Of a DNA stretch of 64,000 nt, positions 13,111-25,703 are shown piece by piece. Within the stretch, counting starts at the first letter, position 1. Each line of letters starts with the position of its first letter. The notes below the pieces were generated by a model that saw only the letters and a program-made list of their open reading frames with translations, searched no databases and was not told where the DNA came from. The DNA lies in contig CAIIXF020000003.1 in the NCBI GenBank assembly GCA_903813345.2, forward strand, positions 33,162,159-33,226,158, written 5' to 3'. The translations under genes were made by a program, and so were the position numbers. Source of the stretch: Owenia fusiformis (Eukaryota; Annelida; Polychaeta; Sabellida; Oweniidae).

Positions 13111-13484
13111 CTGTAAATAAATGAAATTGTGCCTTATTTTATAAACATGTAACTGATACATCTTGAGTGTTTAATCCTATTCTAATATTTTGGTCAGCAT
13201 TTTTGTTCAGTTGTTATGAATAGTGAATTCATGTTTTAACTCCATATTTATCTTGAGGCATTCCCAAACTAAGCTATATGCTAATGTATTACATACCTAG
13301 CGAAGCATTTGTATGGAAGTCAATGGGAAAGTTAGCGAGCTATATCCACCGATATTGCCCGATTACCCCGATATAGCCCGCTTACCTCGTTTTGATATTA
13401 GATTTCTTTAATAACCATGATAATATAATGACGTCACGTCATTGATACAAAGTAACCATGGGAACAAAGGCATGTAATACATCA

Positions 13485-13596
13485 GTTATGTCACTATGAC
13501 GTGAAATATGCCTTCGTTCTTGCCCAAATATAGAGCCTCCCAAGGTCGGCCTATATTGGGAGAACTCAGGCATATTTCACGTCATAGTGACATAAC
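13485..13596. repeat. 29-bp perfect inverted repeat (hairpin)
   Basis: Positions 13485-13513 are exactly complementary to 13568-13596, with a TATGTCACTATGACGTGAAA core. The 54-nt loop contains a second weaker pairing (CCCAAATATAG with CTATATTGGG). This is likely a small foldback element. Confidence 0.8.
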
Positions 13597-13690
13597 CTCT
13601 AAATACAACCTGTAGTCTGTCATACAATTTTGACCAATTGACACTGCCTCAGTGTAATCCCCAGGGTGATATTTTGATATATCATCTTTT

Positions 13691-13811
13691 TTATCATGTG
13701 TTGGTGCTCAGAATGGTGAAAAACTGCATGATTTTGAAAGATTTTTTGGCCGGGGGGGGGGGCGGGGGGGGGTTCGCCCGAACCCATTGAACCCCCCTGG
13801 CTACGGGCCTG
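13691..13811 (-). mobile_element. Truncated copy of the CAGGCCCGTAGCC MITE
   Basis: It ends in CCTGGCTACGGGCCTG and carries the family's G-rich tract and GCTCAGAATGGTGAAAAACT segment. Fuller copies are at 26569-26767 and 48472-48681, and another fragment is at 52280-52440. Confidence 0.65.
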
Positions 13812-14960
13812 TAGAGTATAGGAATCTGCTGTAATATTTTTGTTTTATATCAATAATATATGTTGTTTGTGTTTAGATGTTAACATAAAGATTTGAGAGT
13901 ATTTTGGTATTTTTGGCCTAAACAGATTTATAAACATATTTTATTGCCACTGTTGTTCATATAAGTACATATAAGCTACCTAGTTGCCATTGGCATTATA
14001 AGTCTCCATCTTAGTTTATCTATATAAAGTTTACAATTTCAAAACATGTTTAATAGTATAAATGTAATAAAATAAGGAGTCGCTAATTCAGCATATTCGA
14101 GCTGAATGTTGTAGGTGATGCTATTATAAAAGTTGGACACATTAATGTACTCTTAATTCTTATCTTTGAGGTCCATTTTTTAAATGATTTACATGTTATA
14201 AACACATATGTCAAAGACAATAGAACCCTTACAGTAGATTTCACAAGGCACAAAGCATCATTTTTCTATTTCACCATGTGTGTTTTAAAAACATAAATAG
14301 AATATTTATATGTGGTTACTTTTCAATGACTTAGTTTTATTGTTTATCATCATGAAAATTTGAAAGAAATATAATAACGAAGCAAGAATTGTCCTGCAAG
14401 GGGTGATAAAAAATACATGATGGCCCATAAGTTGATTAATAAAAGAAGGTCAGACATGTAAAATTGATCAAATAATACTAAACATCAACTAGTATGTTCT
14501 TAGACTGCAGATATTAAAGACAATATCAACCAGGCTAAATCTGTATATAGATTTTAGGAGGTTTTATTTAGTGATATTACCATGGATACAATTATGTTTT
14601 GTGAGCATGTAGAGAAATGGTTGCCTTTTGATAGGCGCCAGATATCTTTAGACTCAGGTGATGAGGATCTTCAGGAAGAAAATGATAATTTTGCAGGGGT
14701 ATGTAGAGTTTGATTAGGCTGAATATAGGTGGCACTGTGAATAAGAAAAAATGGGTACTGTTACCCTACTTAAGTGCTATTTGAAAATTTTAATCTCGTG
14801 ACTATACTGTACATTTGCAACATTTGCAACAGATCGACACAACCGCCCTCAAAGTACCCTTGAATATTAATCAGATTGAAACTGATTACTGTTCAGAATT
14901 TATATTTTAGGTTTATATATTAGATATGATTATTTATAAATATCATTTCTGTTCTTTCAG
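13812..14960. other. 5' flank of the CYTH gene
   Basis: It must contain the promoter and at least one 5' untranslated exon, because a strong acceptor (TTCTTTCAG) ends at 14960, just before the start-codon exon. No upstream exon could be identified by eye. Confidence 0.45.
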
Positions 14961-14978
14961 ATTAGAAGTCTTTCCAAG

Positions 14979-16077
14979 ATGGCCGATATTGAAGAAAATA
15001 GCTCAGGGCCACCAAGACCAGAACGATTAAATTCATGCGAGCACATTGAAGATAGTATAATCATACCGAAAATTCCAAAAATAATATCACCAACTCTAGA
15101 CTCTGTTCCATCCTTTCCTGATGGCCAAGAATCACAGGAAAGTGAGTCTTTCACAATGATTACGCATGATGATGCCTTTATCCCATCGCCAGATGGAATT
15201 TCATCATCGGAGAAAATTATTAGCTTTACTACCACGACGAGGACGACAACCACAACTAGTGAATTCCAAGAAGATATGCAATCTCAAATGGCCAGTAGTG
15301 CAATTGACAATAAAGACTACGATGCTGAAAACACTCCTAATATGGACAGCCTTCGAGATGTGGTCACAAGTATTCTCCTAGGTGTTGGTAGTAAAGATGA
15401 TGATAATGCAAATGAAAATACAACAGAAAGTGTTCAAAAAACCATGACAACTGTTACCACGGTAACAAGCACTACTGAAACTAGTGTTACCACCGAGGAG
15501 GAGGAATCAAATGATAAGATTATTGAATTTGTGGAAGACAAAGGATCTGATAATGTTGACTTTAATAGAGAACTTGATGTGATAGAAGTTGAGAGGAAGT
15601 TTGTCATACCTGATAATTGTGAAGCGAAACTTGAAGAAATTGGTGCTAAATTGCTGAAGGAACACACCTTCAATGATGTTTATTTTGATAACAACACGTA
15701 TGCTTTAACTCTAGCTGACCATTGGTTAAGGAAGCGCAATGGATCTTGGGAGTTAAAATGTCCGCCCGAGCAACGAGAAGACAGTACTACATCTCAACAA
15801 TACCGTGAAATCTCAGAAGAGCCCAAAATTCTTGAAAAATTAAAAAGCGTGATTACATCGGAAGCGTCAACGATCAGTGATTTTCTTGGAGTTACAAAAT
15901 GTGAAGGATTTGCAGACTTCAATACAACTCGTAAATCCTTTTCATTGGATAACTACAGTATCGACCTGGATTTAACAAACTGGGGCTTTAAGGTTGGAGA
16001 AATTGAAACAATTGTCGTCAATAGTGACAGGGTCTCAGAAGCACTCGCAGGAATTGATTCTATTGCAGACCGTTTGG
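14979..16077 (+). CDS. THTPA: Thiamine-triphosphatase-like CYTH protein, coding exon 1
   Basis: This exon encodes residues 1-366 of a 380-residue protein; exon 2 is at 17138-17181. The CYTH fold hydrolyses triphosphates inside an eight-stranded barrel with divalent metal, and animal THTPA converts thiamine triphosphate to the diphosphate in the cytosol. Seen here: EVERKF (the ExExK signature, residues 203-208), ADHWLRKR (246-253) followed by WELKCP (257-262), YREI (275-278), TTRKSF (316-321), IDLD (328-331) and GEIET (340-344), in the order of vertebrate THTPA. The first ~195 residues are an acidic Ser/Thr-rich extension absent from the ~230-residue human enzyme, with runs of Thr near 84-93 and 158-173. 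The start is the first ATG after the acceptor at 14960. The donor GTGAGT follows at 16078, and reading through it would stop two codons later. Confidence 0.88.
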
Positions 16078-17137
16078 GTGAGTGAAAGTATCATAAATAT
16101 TCTAATAAAATATTTGAAATAGACAATTTGAACATGTTATTTAAAATAAATTTTGACTATGTTTTTTGGTGTTGTTTGGTCAACTTTTGAGCTTGTTCAG
16201 TGTTAATTGAACACTAACTTTTAACCAAATAAGTCTATTTGTAATATTCTTGTAGATAAAATTCATTTAATTTCAATAAAAATAACCAAATAACCCAAAA
16301 TAACCAATAAAATACTATCATAAGTAATATGATCATCATACTAAATTGAATAGAAAAATATAACAGGGGTATAGCCAGGATATTTACAAGAGGGTTGCCT
16401 GACTAAAAATAATTTCTTAAAGAGAAAATCAGATATAGTGAGCAGGCTAAACAAAAAAATGTTACAATTTTAGAATATTTTTGGCTCATGTCATTCCTTG
16501 TCATGTCTATTTTCTAAAAATCACATATAGGCACTCGGAGTCTCGGGGGTTAAGAATTACTCAAGGTGTTTAAGTGGTCTAAAGGTGTAAGTGTAAAAAT
16601 ATGATTTGTGCATTCAGCTATATAGGGTTAACAATTACTTGGGAGGTAAAAAGGGAGTAAAAAGTGAAAACAGGGAACAAAACACCAGACAATGCAAAAC
16701 TTAATTAATAAGATTTTAAAAACTTGTTAGTGGAATACCATTGATTCAGCATAGTTGGCCCCCTGGCTTGATTTGATTCTCTTATTGAGACTGGATATGT
16801 TTTTAGATTTCTTATGTTTTTTTAAGATCTGATTTCTGATTTTTCTTTTGGCACATGTACTTACACATTCATCCATGAATTATTAGTTTAGTTACACAGT
16901 CCTCCACATTCTATTGGATCATTCTTATTGGAAAACTAACTATACTAATAGGCAAACAAATTACAGCTTGCCCAAATGATATCTCATTCAAATAAATGCA
17001 CACACTTCCCTAAAACAGCCTGGATATGGTTTCAAAACCAGTGGCAATTTACACATAAACCTTTAAAAACTAATGATCGTAATCATACTACCATTTTTCA
17101 TGTATTAGTGTTCCTAATTCTCCTTTTCTGATTGCAG
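16078..17137 (+). other. Intron of the CYTH gene
   Basis: A 1,060-bp phase-1 intron (GTGAGT...TTGCAG). It is AT-rich and no element was recognised inside. Confidence 0.75.
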
Positions 17138-17181
17138 GGTTTCATCCAATGGGAAGTCAGGAGATGGTAGCTCTTGCATAG
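17138..17181 (+). CDS. THTPA: Thiamine-triphosphatase-like CYTH protein, coding exon 2
   Basis: After joining in phase 1 this exon adds GFHPMGSQEMVALA and a TAG stop. The G-x-x-P-x-G-x-x-x-M-V-A pattern resembles the last CYTH helix, which supports the join. An AATAAA at about 17339 is a possible polyadenylation signal. Confidence 0.75.
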
Positions 17182-17499
17182 ATGGCGCTGAATCAGTGCA
17201 AGGTCATTTGACATCATATATTTCCATAATAGTTTTCTTAAAACATTAATTGAATACAATTGAATAAGATAAAACATTTATTTTTAAATGGTGCATGCTT
17301 CTACATATTCAAGCAATAGTATTAGAAAATTTAGAAAAAAATAAATTCAGTCAGTGCACATCATCATTAGTTATCTATCATTTCTGCAACTTCATAATGG
17401 ATCTATCTTTATTGTGCTCAGATACCTAAATACTTGAATCTTAATCTAAACTCTGTATTTTGCTCAAGGTACTCAACTGGTAGAGACACTCTTTATCTT

Positions 17500-18160
17500 G
17501 CCCATGTTCTTTGAAGCTCTTTATCTTAAACATGTTTAAACAGAGCTCTATGTCTTGCCCATGTTCTTTGAAGCTCTATATCTTTCACTCATACACGGAG
17601 CTCTTTATCTTAAATATGTTTAAACAGTGCTGTATGTCTTGCCCATGTACATATATATGAAGCACTAAATCTTGTACTCAAACATGGAGCTCTTTATCTT
17701 AAACATGTTTAAACAGAGCTTTATGTCTTGCCCATGTACATATATATGAAGCACTAAATCTTGTACTCAAACATGGAGCTCTTTATCTTAAACATGTTTA
17801 AACAGAGCTTTATGTCTTGTCCATGTACATATATATGAAGCACTAAATCTTGTACTCAAACATGGAGCTCTTTATCTTAAACATATTTAAACAGAGCTCC
17901 ATGTCTTGCCCATGTACAAACATATGAAGTACTAAATCTTGTACTCAAACATGGAGCTCTTTATCTTAAGCATGTTTAAACAGAGCTTTATGTCTTGCCC
18001 ATGTACATATATATGAAGCACTAAATCTTGTACTCAAACATGGAGCTCTTTATATTAAAACAGAGCTTTATGTCTTGCCCATGTACTGATATATGTAACT
18101 CTATATCTTTCACTCATACATGGAGCTCTTTATCTTAAACATGTTTATACAGAGCTTTAA
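17500..18160. repeat. 89-bp tandem repeat, about eight copies
   Basis: Units contain TTAAACAGAGCTTTATGTCT and AAATCTTGTACTCAAACATG. Inner units are nearly identical and the first and last are diverged or shortened, as expected from unequal exchange. Confidence 0.88.
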
Positions 18161-18429
18161 GCAATGTTCTCACCAACGGCGAATGCCACGCTTTAAATCG
18201 GCGAGCAAAGCGCCGTCATTTTTGTTTACTTTTCCAAAAATATCAGGATCTCCTAAGTAATGTTACGCTCTGATAAGCTCTGATTTCCCGACTTGTTACG
18301 GTTCCTCACGCTTTGATCCTGCTTCGACCAGGCTTTGTTACACTTGAAATCACGCTTTGATAAGCTTTGATAAGCATTTTTATGTCCCCACCACATAGTG
18401 TGGGGCCATATTGTCGGCCTAGGCGCGTC

Positions 18430-18512
18430 CGTCTGTCCGTCCGTACGTCCGTCCGTCTGTCCGTCCGTCTGTCCGTCCGTCCGTCTGTCCGTCCGTCTGT
18501 CCGTACGTCCGG
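18430..18512 (+). repeat. (CCGT/CTGT)n microsatellite
   Basis: About 20 tetranucleotide units. The Arg/Ser- and Pro/Ser-rich frames over it are translations of the repeat, not genes. Confidence 0.9.
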
Positions 18513-18984
18513 GAGTTTTCTCCAAAACCGCTACAGATATCACCTTCAAATTTTCAGGGATAACTTATGAGTGCATACAGATGTGGATGAAAAAATTTTA
18601 ACTCGATACCTACTTCCTGTCGGCCATTTTGAAGTCAAATGCTAAAATCCTTGTCTGCAAACTTTAAGAAAAACGGCTTCACAGTTGCTTTTAAAACTTT
18701 AACATCTTGTTCAGCTCACTTCATTCTAGATCTGATTAGGTTTTGGACCTGTTAGCTCAGTCATGTCAGCCATTTTGAATGTCTTAAGAAAAGTTAGCGC
18801 ACGATAATACTTTGTATCATATTGAATGGTGTTTTTGAGTTTTCATACTTTAACTATTTAGTAGCTTTATAAATAATTTCAGATCTACTTTGTTGTAAAA
18901 GCCTATGTTATTGTTAACAGTAGTAATATGTGATAATTTTGTAAGAAGAAATCAGCAAAAACACATAATCACTTTTTTATTGTC

Positions 18985-19720
18985 GGCCATTTTGGATTTT
19001 TCCGTCCTAAAATCTTGTCTGTGAAGTCTTGTCTACGTGTTTTCAGGTGAACCGTTTGGTGGATCAATTTCAAATTTTCAGGGATGATTCTTAGTATAAA
19101 AATCTAGATCTGATTTGTTTTTTGGCATTCTGGGTAAATGTCAAGGCAGCCATTTTGGATTTTCCGTCCTAAAATCTTGTCTGTAAAGTCTTGTCTACGC
19201 GTTTTCAGGTGAACCGTTTGGTAGATCAATTTCAAATTTTCAGAGATGATTCTTAGTATGAAAATGTAGAACTGATTAGTTTTTTGGCATTCTTGATAAA
19301 TGTCAAGGCAGCCATTTTGGATTTTCCGTCTTAAAATCTTGCCCGTAAAGTCTTAGTTGTCTACGCGTTTTTAGGTGAACCGTTTGGTAGATCAATTTCA
19401 AATTTTCAGGGATGATTCTTAGTGTGAAAATCTAGAACTGATTAGTTTTTAGGCATTCTGGGCAAATGTCAAGGCAGCCATTTTGGATTTTTCCGTCCTA
19501 AAATCTTGTCTGTAAAGTCTTGTTTACGCGTTTTCTGGTTTACTGTTTGACGGATCAATTTCAAATTTTCAGGGATGGTTCTTAGTATGAAAATCTAGAG
19601 CTGACTAATTTTTTGGCATTCTGGGTAAATTTTAAGGTGGCCATTTGCATTTTCCGTACCAAAATTGTAACGGTAAAGTCTTGTCTACTCATTTTCAGGA
19701 TAACCATTTGATGGGATCAC
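18985..19720 (+). repeat. ~165-bp minisatellite inside the TATGTCCCC element
   Basis: Four to five copies share GTGAACCGTTTGGTAGATCA and AAATTTTCAGGGATGATTCT, with a few substitutions per unit. Confidence 0.85.
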
Positions 19721-20774
19721 CCATTGGTGGGGACATATTGTACACATTTGTGTTCTTGTTATACTTTGATATGATTGCCAAGCTCTGTTGTTCATTTTTA
19801 CGCTCTGTTAAGCACTGTCACGCATTGGAAAACGTCGAGATTGCCGATTTCATGCTGCTTTTGATCCAATGACTGTATAAAGATGCAGTAGATCCATTAA
19901 ACCATTGCATCTTTGACTCGAGAACACGATGGCAGAACAACTAGATTTGATCCAGAAATTCCAGATCGACCAGAGCATGACCTATCTGAAGAAGACATGA
20001 TGTTTGTCGCACGGCGTGAGAGAGCGTGACGAAGCTTGTCAAGCGTAACTAAGACTAACAAAGCGTTTCAATCCTTGATTTAAGCGTCTCAATTCATTGG
20101 AAAGCTTGAGAGTCCTTCATGAAAGCGTAACAAAGAGCGTCAGATATTGATGAAAGCGTCTGACCTCATTTCAGATCTTCATGCCAGATCGTAGCAAAGC
20201 TTGAGACATCTTAATGAAGCGTGTCAAGTGGTAACAGACCGTGAAGAGACTTGGGTCCCCGCTTTGAACCAAGCTTTCCTATTTGGGTCAAGCTTTGCTG
20301 AGCTTTGTTACGGTTTGTTAAGCTTTCATACGCTCTCGGCGCTTTAATCAATTCGTAACAGAGCGCCCAAAATTTTTTATATCTCATTTGCCAATAGCTG
20401 TATGTTTTATTTCATTGTATTTCCAGGTATCAAAACAGGAGAGAGAATTCCTGGAAAAATCCCTACATATTTAAGATTAAACAGACATAAACATTATCTA
20501 GCATTAGTGGAGGGGATCATATAGAAATCATAAACACATGCTTTGATATATCAGCTTCAACTATAAAGGACATTTATGAATGTAGGACTTTCAAATACCC
20601 ATATTTAAGGACTTTAACAATTTGTAAATTAAAACATGGAAAGAATCTTCATAATACATTTACATAACTAACTACATGTTTTGATATAAGGTCATTATAC
20701 AGCTCTACTATATACAGCTGTATTTTTTACTGGATACAACTGTTTCTGTATAAGACTATTTAACCGTACCATTA

Positions 20775-22356
20775 AGGCCCCCTCACATATGAACGAATCT
20801 ACTAAATGCAGTCTTGCGATGTCAATTCTGAAAATTGTGAACGTGAATATACGAACCGAAGCACATCTTTGCGTATGCTTCTGAAGCTTGCCGAAGGGAT
20901 ACTAACATATAGGAACACCCAAACGATGTACATACTAATCAGGGGCGTAGGAAGGTGTAAATGCAACACTACGCCAAAAATCCCGCCAAAAAAATATGAA
21001 ACAATTGTGTCAATATTCTATATCAAAACGCCTATATTATGCTTGTAAAACGTCATTTTAAGGTAACAGATTTTAAGCTTGCAATGTTTTTCACAACCTA
21101 AATGTGAACGGAAATACTTAAGCGATGCATTTATATGGGCAATTGGTCAAACGTATAGGTTGGCGTTTCGATTTTATATGCAAGCTTTAAATCCCTGATA
21201 CCTTTTTAATGTGCTTTAAAATGTTCGAATGATTTTCATCATTTAAAATCACCTTGGAAAGCCTATCTTTTAAATCTCGACACAAATCATTCTCACTTTG
21301 CAAATGTCTCGAACGATTGAGACGACCAATTTCCAAAAAACAATTAGAGATTTTTTAATCATTTTCGAATAATTGAATTAAGATATATAGTATTGTCTGA
21401 TTCCATCGTGTACCGTGCAATACAATACGTACAGATTAAAGAAACTAGTTTGATCAATTGATATAAAGAAACGCATTCGTGATCAATGAAACAAATAAAC
21501 ACACCCACCACAAAGGTCAAATCGAGGTCAACGTGACTTAGTGCCAAAAATGTAATAAAACAAGAATCTATTATTTTTCAAATGAAAAAAAAATAGGTAA
21601 TCGCTTTTCTAGAACTGAAATCAATGGAACGTGTAATTGAATAATCAGCATTTTCAAGTTGTTTTTGTCTTTAACATCCATATTTCAAAAAGTACTACCA
21701 ATAACAATTAGTGATTTAGTAAGAAAATAGATAATTGTTGACTTAACTATAATTTCGTGTCTATGATTTTGCATAGCAACAGAATATAAATCGATAGTGA
21801 AATTGAAAAATTGGGGTAGGGGAGAATAAAAAATGTACATCTAAATTTAAAGAGGTTCATCATTATAATTATATGATACCATAGTTTGCATAAGCATTAC
21901 GGAAAATGCAGAAAAAATGTCAAAGGTATTCATCAAGTAGTTTTTGAAAAAAAAACTGTTTTCCTCTCAAATTCGTGAAGAGAACGCGATTCACGAATAT
22001 TTGGCAAAATTGTATTCATAAGACATTCAATAGTGGCTCGATTTTCATGAAATAAAGCATGTTGGTAAGGGAATTCAATCTGTTAAATGATATTTTCCAG
22101 ACAGACCAATAATGATATGGTATCCACAAAACATTTCTTTAGGCTAGTGTGCTCGAGATTACTTTTACAATTTATGAACACTGAGAAAATATGACTAAAG
22201 AACATAGGAAAATTCTTTTTTATTCTCACTTTTCAACACTACGCACTGGCGTTTTGGCGTACATTGTTCCTACGCCACTGCTAATGGGAACGACTTTTAC
22301 TCAATTCCTATTCGCAAGACTGCGTTTAGTGGATTCGTTCATATGTGAGGAGGGCT
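20775..22356. mobile_element. Non-autonomous DNA transposon with TTA flanks (PIF/Harbinger-like)
   Basis: The left end AGGCCCCCTCACATATGAAC is mirrored by the right end, and similarity continues inward past ACGCAGTCTTGCGA and a GGCGTAGGA...ACACTACGCCAAAA segment. TTA sits just outside both ends (20772-20774, 22357-22359), the TWA target preference of PIF/Harbinger. No transposase ORF exists in 1.6 kb. Confidence 0.6.
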
Positions 22357-24996
22357 TTATGCAGCTGTATTTTATGTACATGTACATTGTTACAACATTA
22401 TCTGTACTTATATACCAGTAGTATTGTTTAAGACAACTGTACTTTATATACTAGGATCATAATATAAATGGAATCAAATAGGTTCATGATACACTTGCAT
22501 ATTCTTTGATGTACTTATTATCTACTTAATCTAAAAGTCTACATACTTTGGGGAATATAATACTTGGAAATATAACAAATGAATGTAGGTCTATATTCTA
22601 ACATTCCATGCTTGATTCAGATTAGATTAACACGAAACACCTTTGTTTTTTAGTGCAACTTATTTAAGAGTTTTATATATTGAGGCTGAAAGTAAAGCCA
22701 GTTACTTACGTTTATTTAGACATAGGATTCCTTTAAGTTAGCACTCTCATATAATTCTATATGAGTGTTGAAGAAAATCAAAACTTCAGAGAGTTGTAAT
22801 AGTTTCAGTGTCTGTTTGCCACCATATTTTCCAAATTCATTGCAGAGTTATTTTAATTGGAGCTGGTAACCTTGAGTTTCAAACTTTAGGTATACATGTA
22901 CTTATTTCTAGAAAAATTGATGAAATTATTTTTTCTTATCTTTCAAGATTTTATTTTTCATTATTATAATACATGTATTAAGTATTTACCACACTTTTAC
23001 TTAGGCATGACACTGCATATTAAAGTATAGTCTATGTTATAGTTTTATGGAATTATATGTTCAATGAAAATGCAACAGATTTAAACTCCTTATAGTTTAT
23101 CAGTTTCACACAAACATCATCATCAAATGCCTCATTTTCTATTATTTTACCTTCCTCACTCAGTTGAGTTCTAAAATTTTTCTTGAGCCCATTTTTACAA
23201 TTTATTTGTATTGTCTATTCATATTTTTGATAATCAGCAAAATTAACTTTACAGTTGTCAGTGATTTGCTCATTTACAAATTTAGTCTATGATGAAATGG
23301 GAAATGAAACGGTTTTAAAGTGAATTTCCATGCTTTGCTTAAAGACCCACAGAAAACTTGGTGCAACAGAATGATTTTTGGTAGCCTTTGATCAAAAACA
23401 TGGAAATGGAGTGCCATATTAAAGGTAAACTGCAAGTTTTAAGCTGCAGTAAACAATTATTAGGTCTAGGAGTATGTGTTGTGTTTATGTTATTGTTTAC
23501 ATTAATGATACTTATTTATTGGAGCCATTGTTGATGTTCTTGTAACTATACAAGGGATATTCAATAAATACTACACAGGTTGGCACTTATCTTGTTTTCA
23601 TTATGGTGACCTTCCAATATGTCACTCAACAAGGCCTTTAAAAGTTAAATGATGTACATGTTTTCATATTATAGCTATGTAGTTCAGTTTATTGTACTTA
23701 GTTATAAACATAAAAGAAATCCATATGTCCGATTTTAGTTGTTAACATGGATGGTGTCTAAATGTTAACAGTTTTGAAATAATGAAATTAGTTTCATTTT
23801 TTGAAAAATTAAAGTGAAGAAAAATCAACATTTTAAAATTTCATTTTTCATATGTATTTTGGGGAGATGTGTTGGCTAAAATGAACTTGGTTTTTATGTC
23901 TCCGCGAGAATCTGATGACATGCATAGTATCCAACTTTTTTGTGGATGCTGTTTGGTGGTTTTTGATCAGTGTCTGTAACCTGGTAACAAGTGGCAGGTG
24001 GTGACATTTTGCATTTGAGTGTTTTGTTACACATTTGGACATCATCCTTCATATTTTTATGAAACTGATTCTTCATTTACAATGGTGCTATCTTAGAAAT
24101 AATTGAATCCGCATAATATTTTCACAAGGTGCTATTCAAATGCAATTTTCATCCTTTCTGTGGTGAACTATTCATTTTGTTGCATGAAAATGAACATTGC
24201 AAGAGCAGATTTATACATTGACTAACTACAAACTAGACACTTTGGTTATTAAGGAGAATGGGCTTGGGTTAAAAATGACCTAAAATACTGATATAATGAC
24301 AATTTGTCCATCATCCATGCATTAAAAGGGTTGAATGGATGTTCTACATCCTCTGTATGCAGGCCTTGAAAATCCAGAATATCTTCTTTCTTTTTAGAAG
24401 GAGGTACAGATTCTGGACACCTGCTTAGAAGGATGATGTTCTGTATTAAGAACATATTTCGAGCTCTTATACATTTAGCCCACTTATAGTTAGTACAAAC
24501 ACAATGAAAGGTATGAGCTCCCAACTATTGATATTATGATATTACATACTAATATTTGCTCATCACTATATAACTTTGTTGTCCCAGTCAAAGTTGTACT
24601 CTCAGCTTGATGGTAGTAAATCTGCTTTGAGGTTACAATGTGGCTATGCTTACCTATTATAAAGATATAATTATTGTCAACTAATTTCTGTTATAGCTAT
24701 TCTATTTAATCCATGGTCATCTTATGCCTCTGATTTTGTTGAATTCTTACAATAGAACAAATTGGGAAAATTATATTTTGAAAAATTGCCTAAGTCCATT
24801 CACAAATAAATGGCTGAAATGACCATGGCTCTATTTTCTATATCATAACACATGTATATGTAACAATGTAGTTTGTTAACAGCTTGCTATGTATTTTGAA
24901 AAAAAATATAACTAGGTTTGTAGGGTTTATACTAAAACATTTAGCTTGTTACAATGTCTTCAAATCTGCCATCAATAGGATTACCCAAAGCGAGTC
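22357..24996. other. Gene-free AT-rich stretch
   Basis: No coding, RNA or element signal could be supported. The longest frames (24249-24524 minus, for example) show no domain. Confidence 0.45.
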
Positions 24997-25165
24997 CAAG
25001 CGTTACTCTATTATCATATACAGGGTGACCCAAAACAAGTCCCACCATTACTCCTATAGAAGGTGACTCAAATTTGGGTACTGTCCTCTATCATATACAG
25101 GGTGATACTGGTCCCACATTGATCACGCATGGGTGACCCAGACAAAGGTCCTGCTATAAGTCATA
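24997..25165. repeat. Degenerate CAGGGTGACCCA repeat cluster
   Basis: Four spaced copies of (TA)CAGGGTGACCCAAA-like sequence, each followed by CAAGTCC/GGTCC, look like decayed tandem ends of Tc1/mariner-type MITEs. Confidence 0.5.
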
Positions 25166-25665
25166 CATTGTGACCCAAAAACAGTTCCCCCTCCAAAACT
25201 GGAATAACTTCTTTACACATCCTAACATCATGAACAATTTAAAAAAAATATGCCCACTTCTTTGCCCAAAATATCATACCTTAAGGACTCAATGAGGATA
25301 TCAGAATTGAATACCAAAGAAAACATGATATAAAGTTCTATATTCAAATATGATCTCATATTCCAACTTTACAGGGTCAAGGAGTATTATAAAAAAAATG
25401 ATATCATAAACAATTGTTTTTCATTATGTTTATTCATGTATCATTGAATATTAATTTTTGCACATTAGGCCTGGTGAAATAAGAAATTCAAATATTAACA
25501 GTTTATACATTCCAAGTTTATTTTTTCAACATAATATATCTATGTTTTCCTTCATAACATTTCATTTAGCAATTAAACAATTATTTCAACATTATATTCT
25601 ACAAAATGGTTCAAATATGGTATAATTGTACCTTTGAATTGTAAAACCACCATGTGAGGAAGAAA

Positions 25666-25703
25666 TACGAGGGTTGATCCAAAAGTTCCGATCAACCCTC
25701 GTA
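25666..25703. repeat. 14-bp perfect hairpin
   Basis: TACGAGGGTTGATC and its exact complement enclose a 10-nt loop. The sequence resembles mariner-type terminal repeats, so this may be a terminal pair left after internal deletion; that is inference. Confidence 0.7.

Larger units (their letters stand above)
18381..19737 (+). mobile_element. TIR element carrying a CCGT microsatellite and a ~165-bp minisatellite
   Basis: TATGTCCCCACCA at 18381-18393 and TGGTGGGGACATA at 19725-19737 are perfect 13-bp inverted repeats. Inside, in order, are a (CCGT/CTGT)n tract at 18430-18512, a diverged lead-in, and about four to five tandem units of ~165 bp from 18985, each with CCATTTTGGATTTTCCGTCC. There is no transposase. 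The layout recalls bivalve 'pearl'-type and Helentron-derived elements with internal arrays; that assignment is inference. Confidence 0.7.
18160..20375. mobile_element. AAGCTT/AAGCGT motif-dense element, interrupted by another element
   Basis: Two blocks (18160-18380 and about 19740-20375) are crowded with AAGCGT, AAGCTT, GTTACG and CGTAAC motifs in both orientations, unlike the surrounding DNA. They are separated by the TATGTCCCC element, so a single older element appears to have been split by a later insertion. The edges are approximate. Motif-dense ends suggest transposase binding sites, but no transposase is visible. Confidence 0.45.

Noticed and set aside
14957-15673. Open frames antisense or frame-shifted to the CYTH exon
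   Set aside because: They are shadows of the Ser/Thr-rich coding sequence and have no independent support.
18253-18601. Overlapping open frames rich in Arg/Ser/Val/Pro on both strands
   Set aside because: They are translations of the CCGT/CTGT microsatellite; open frames on both strands are forced by the repeat.
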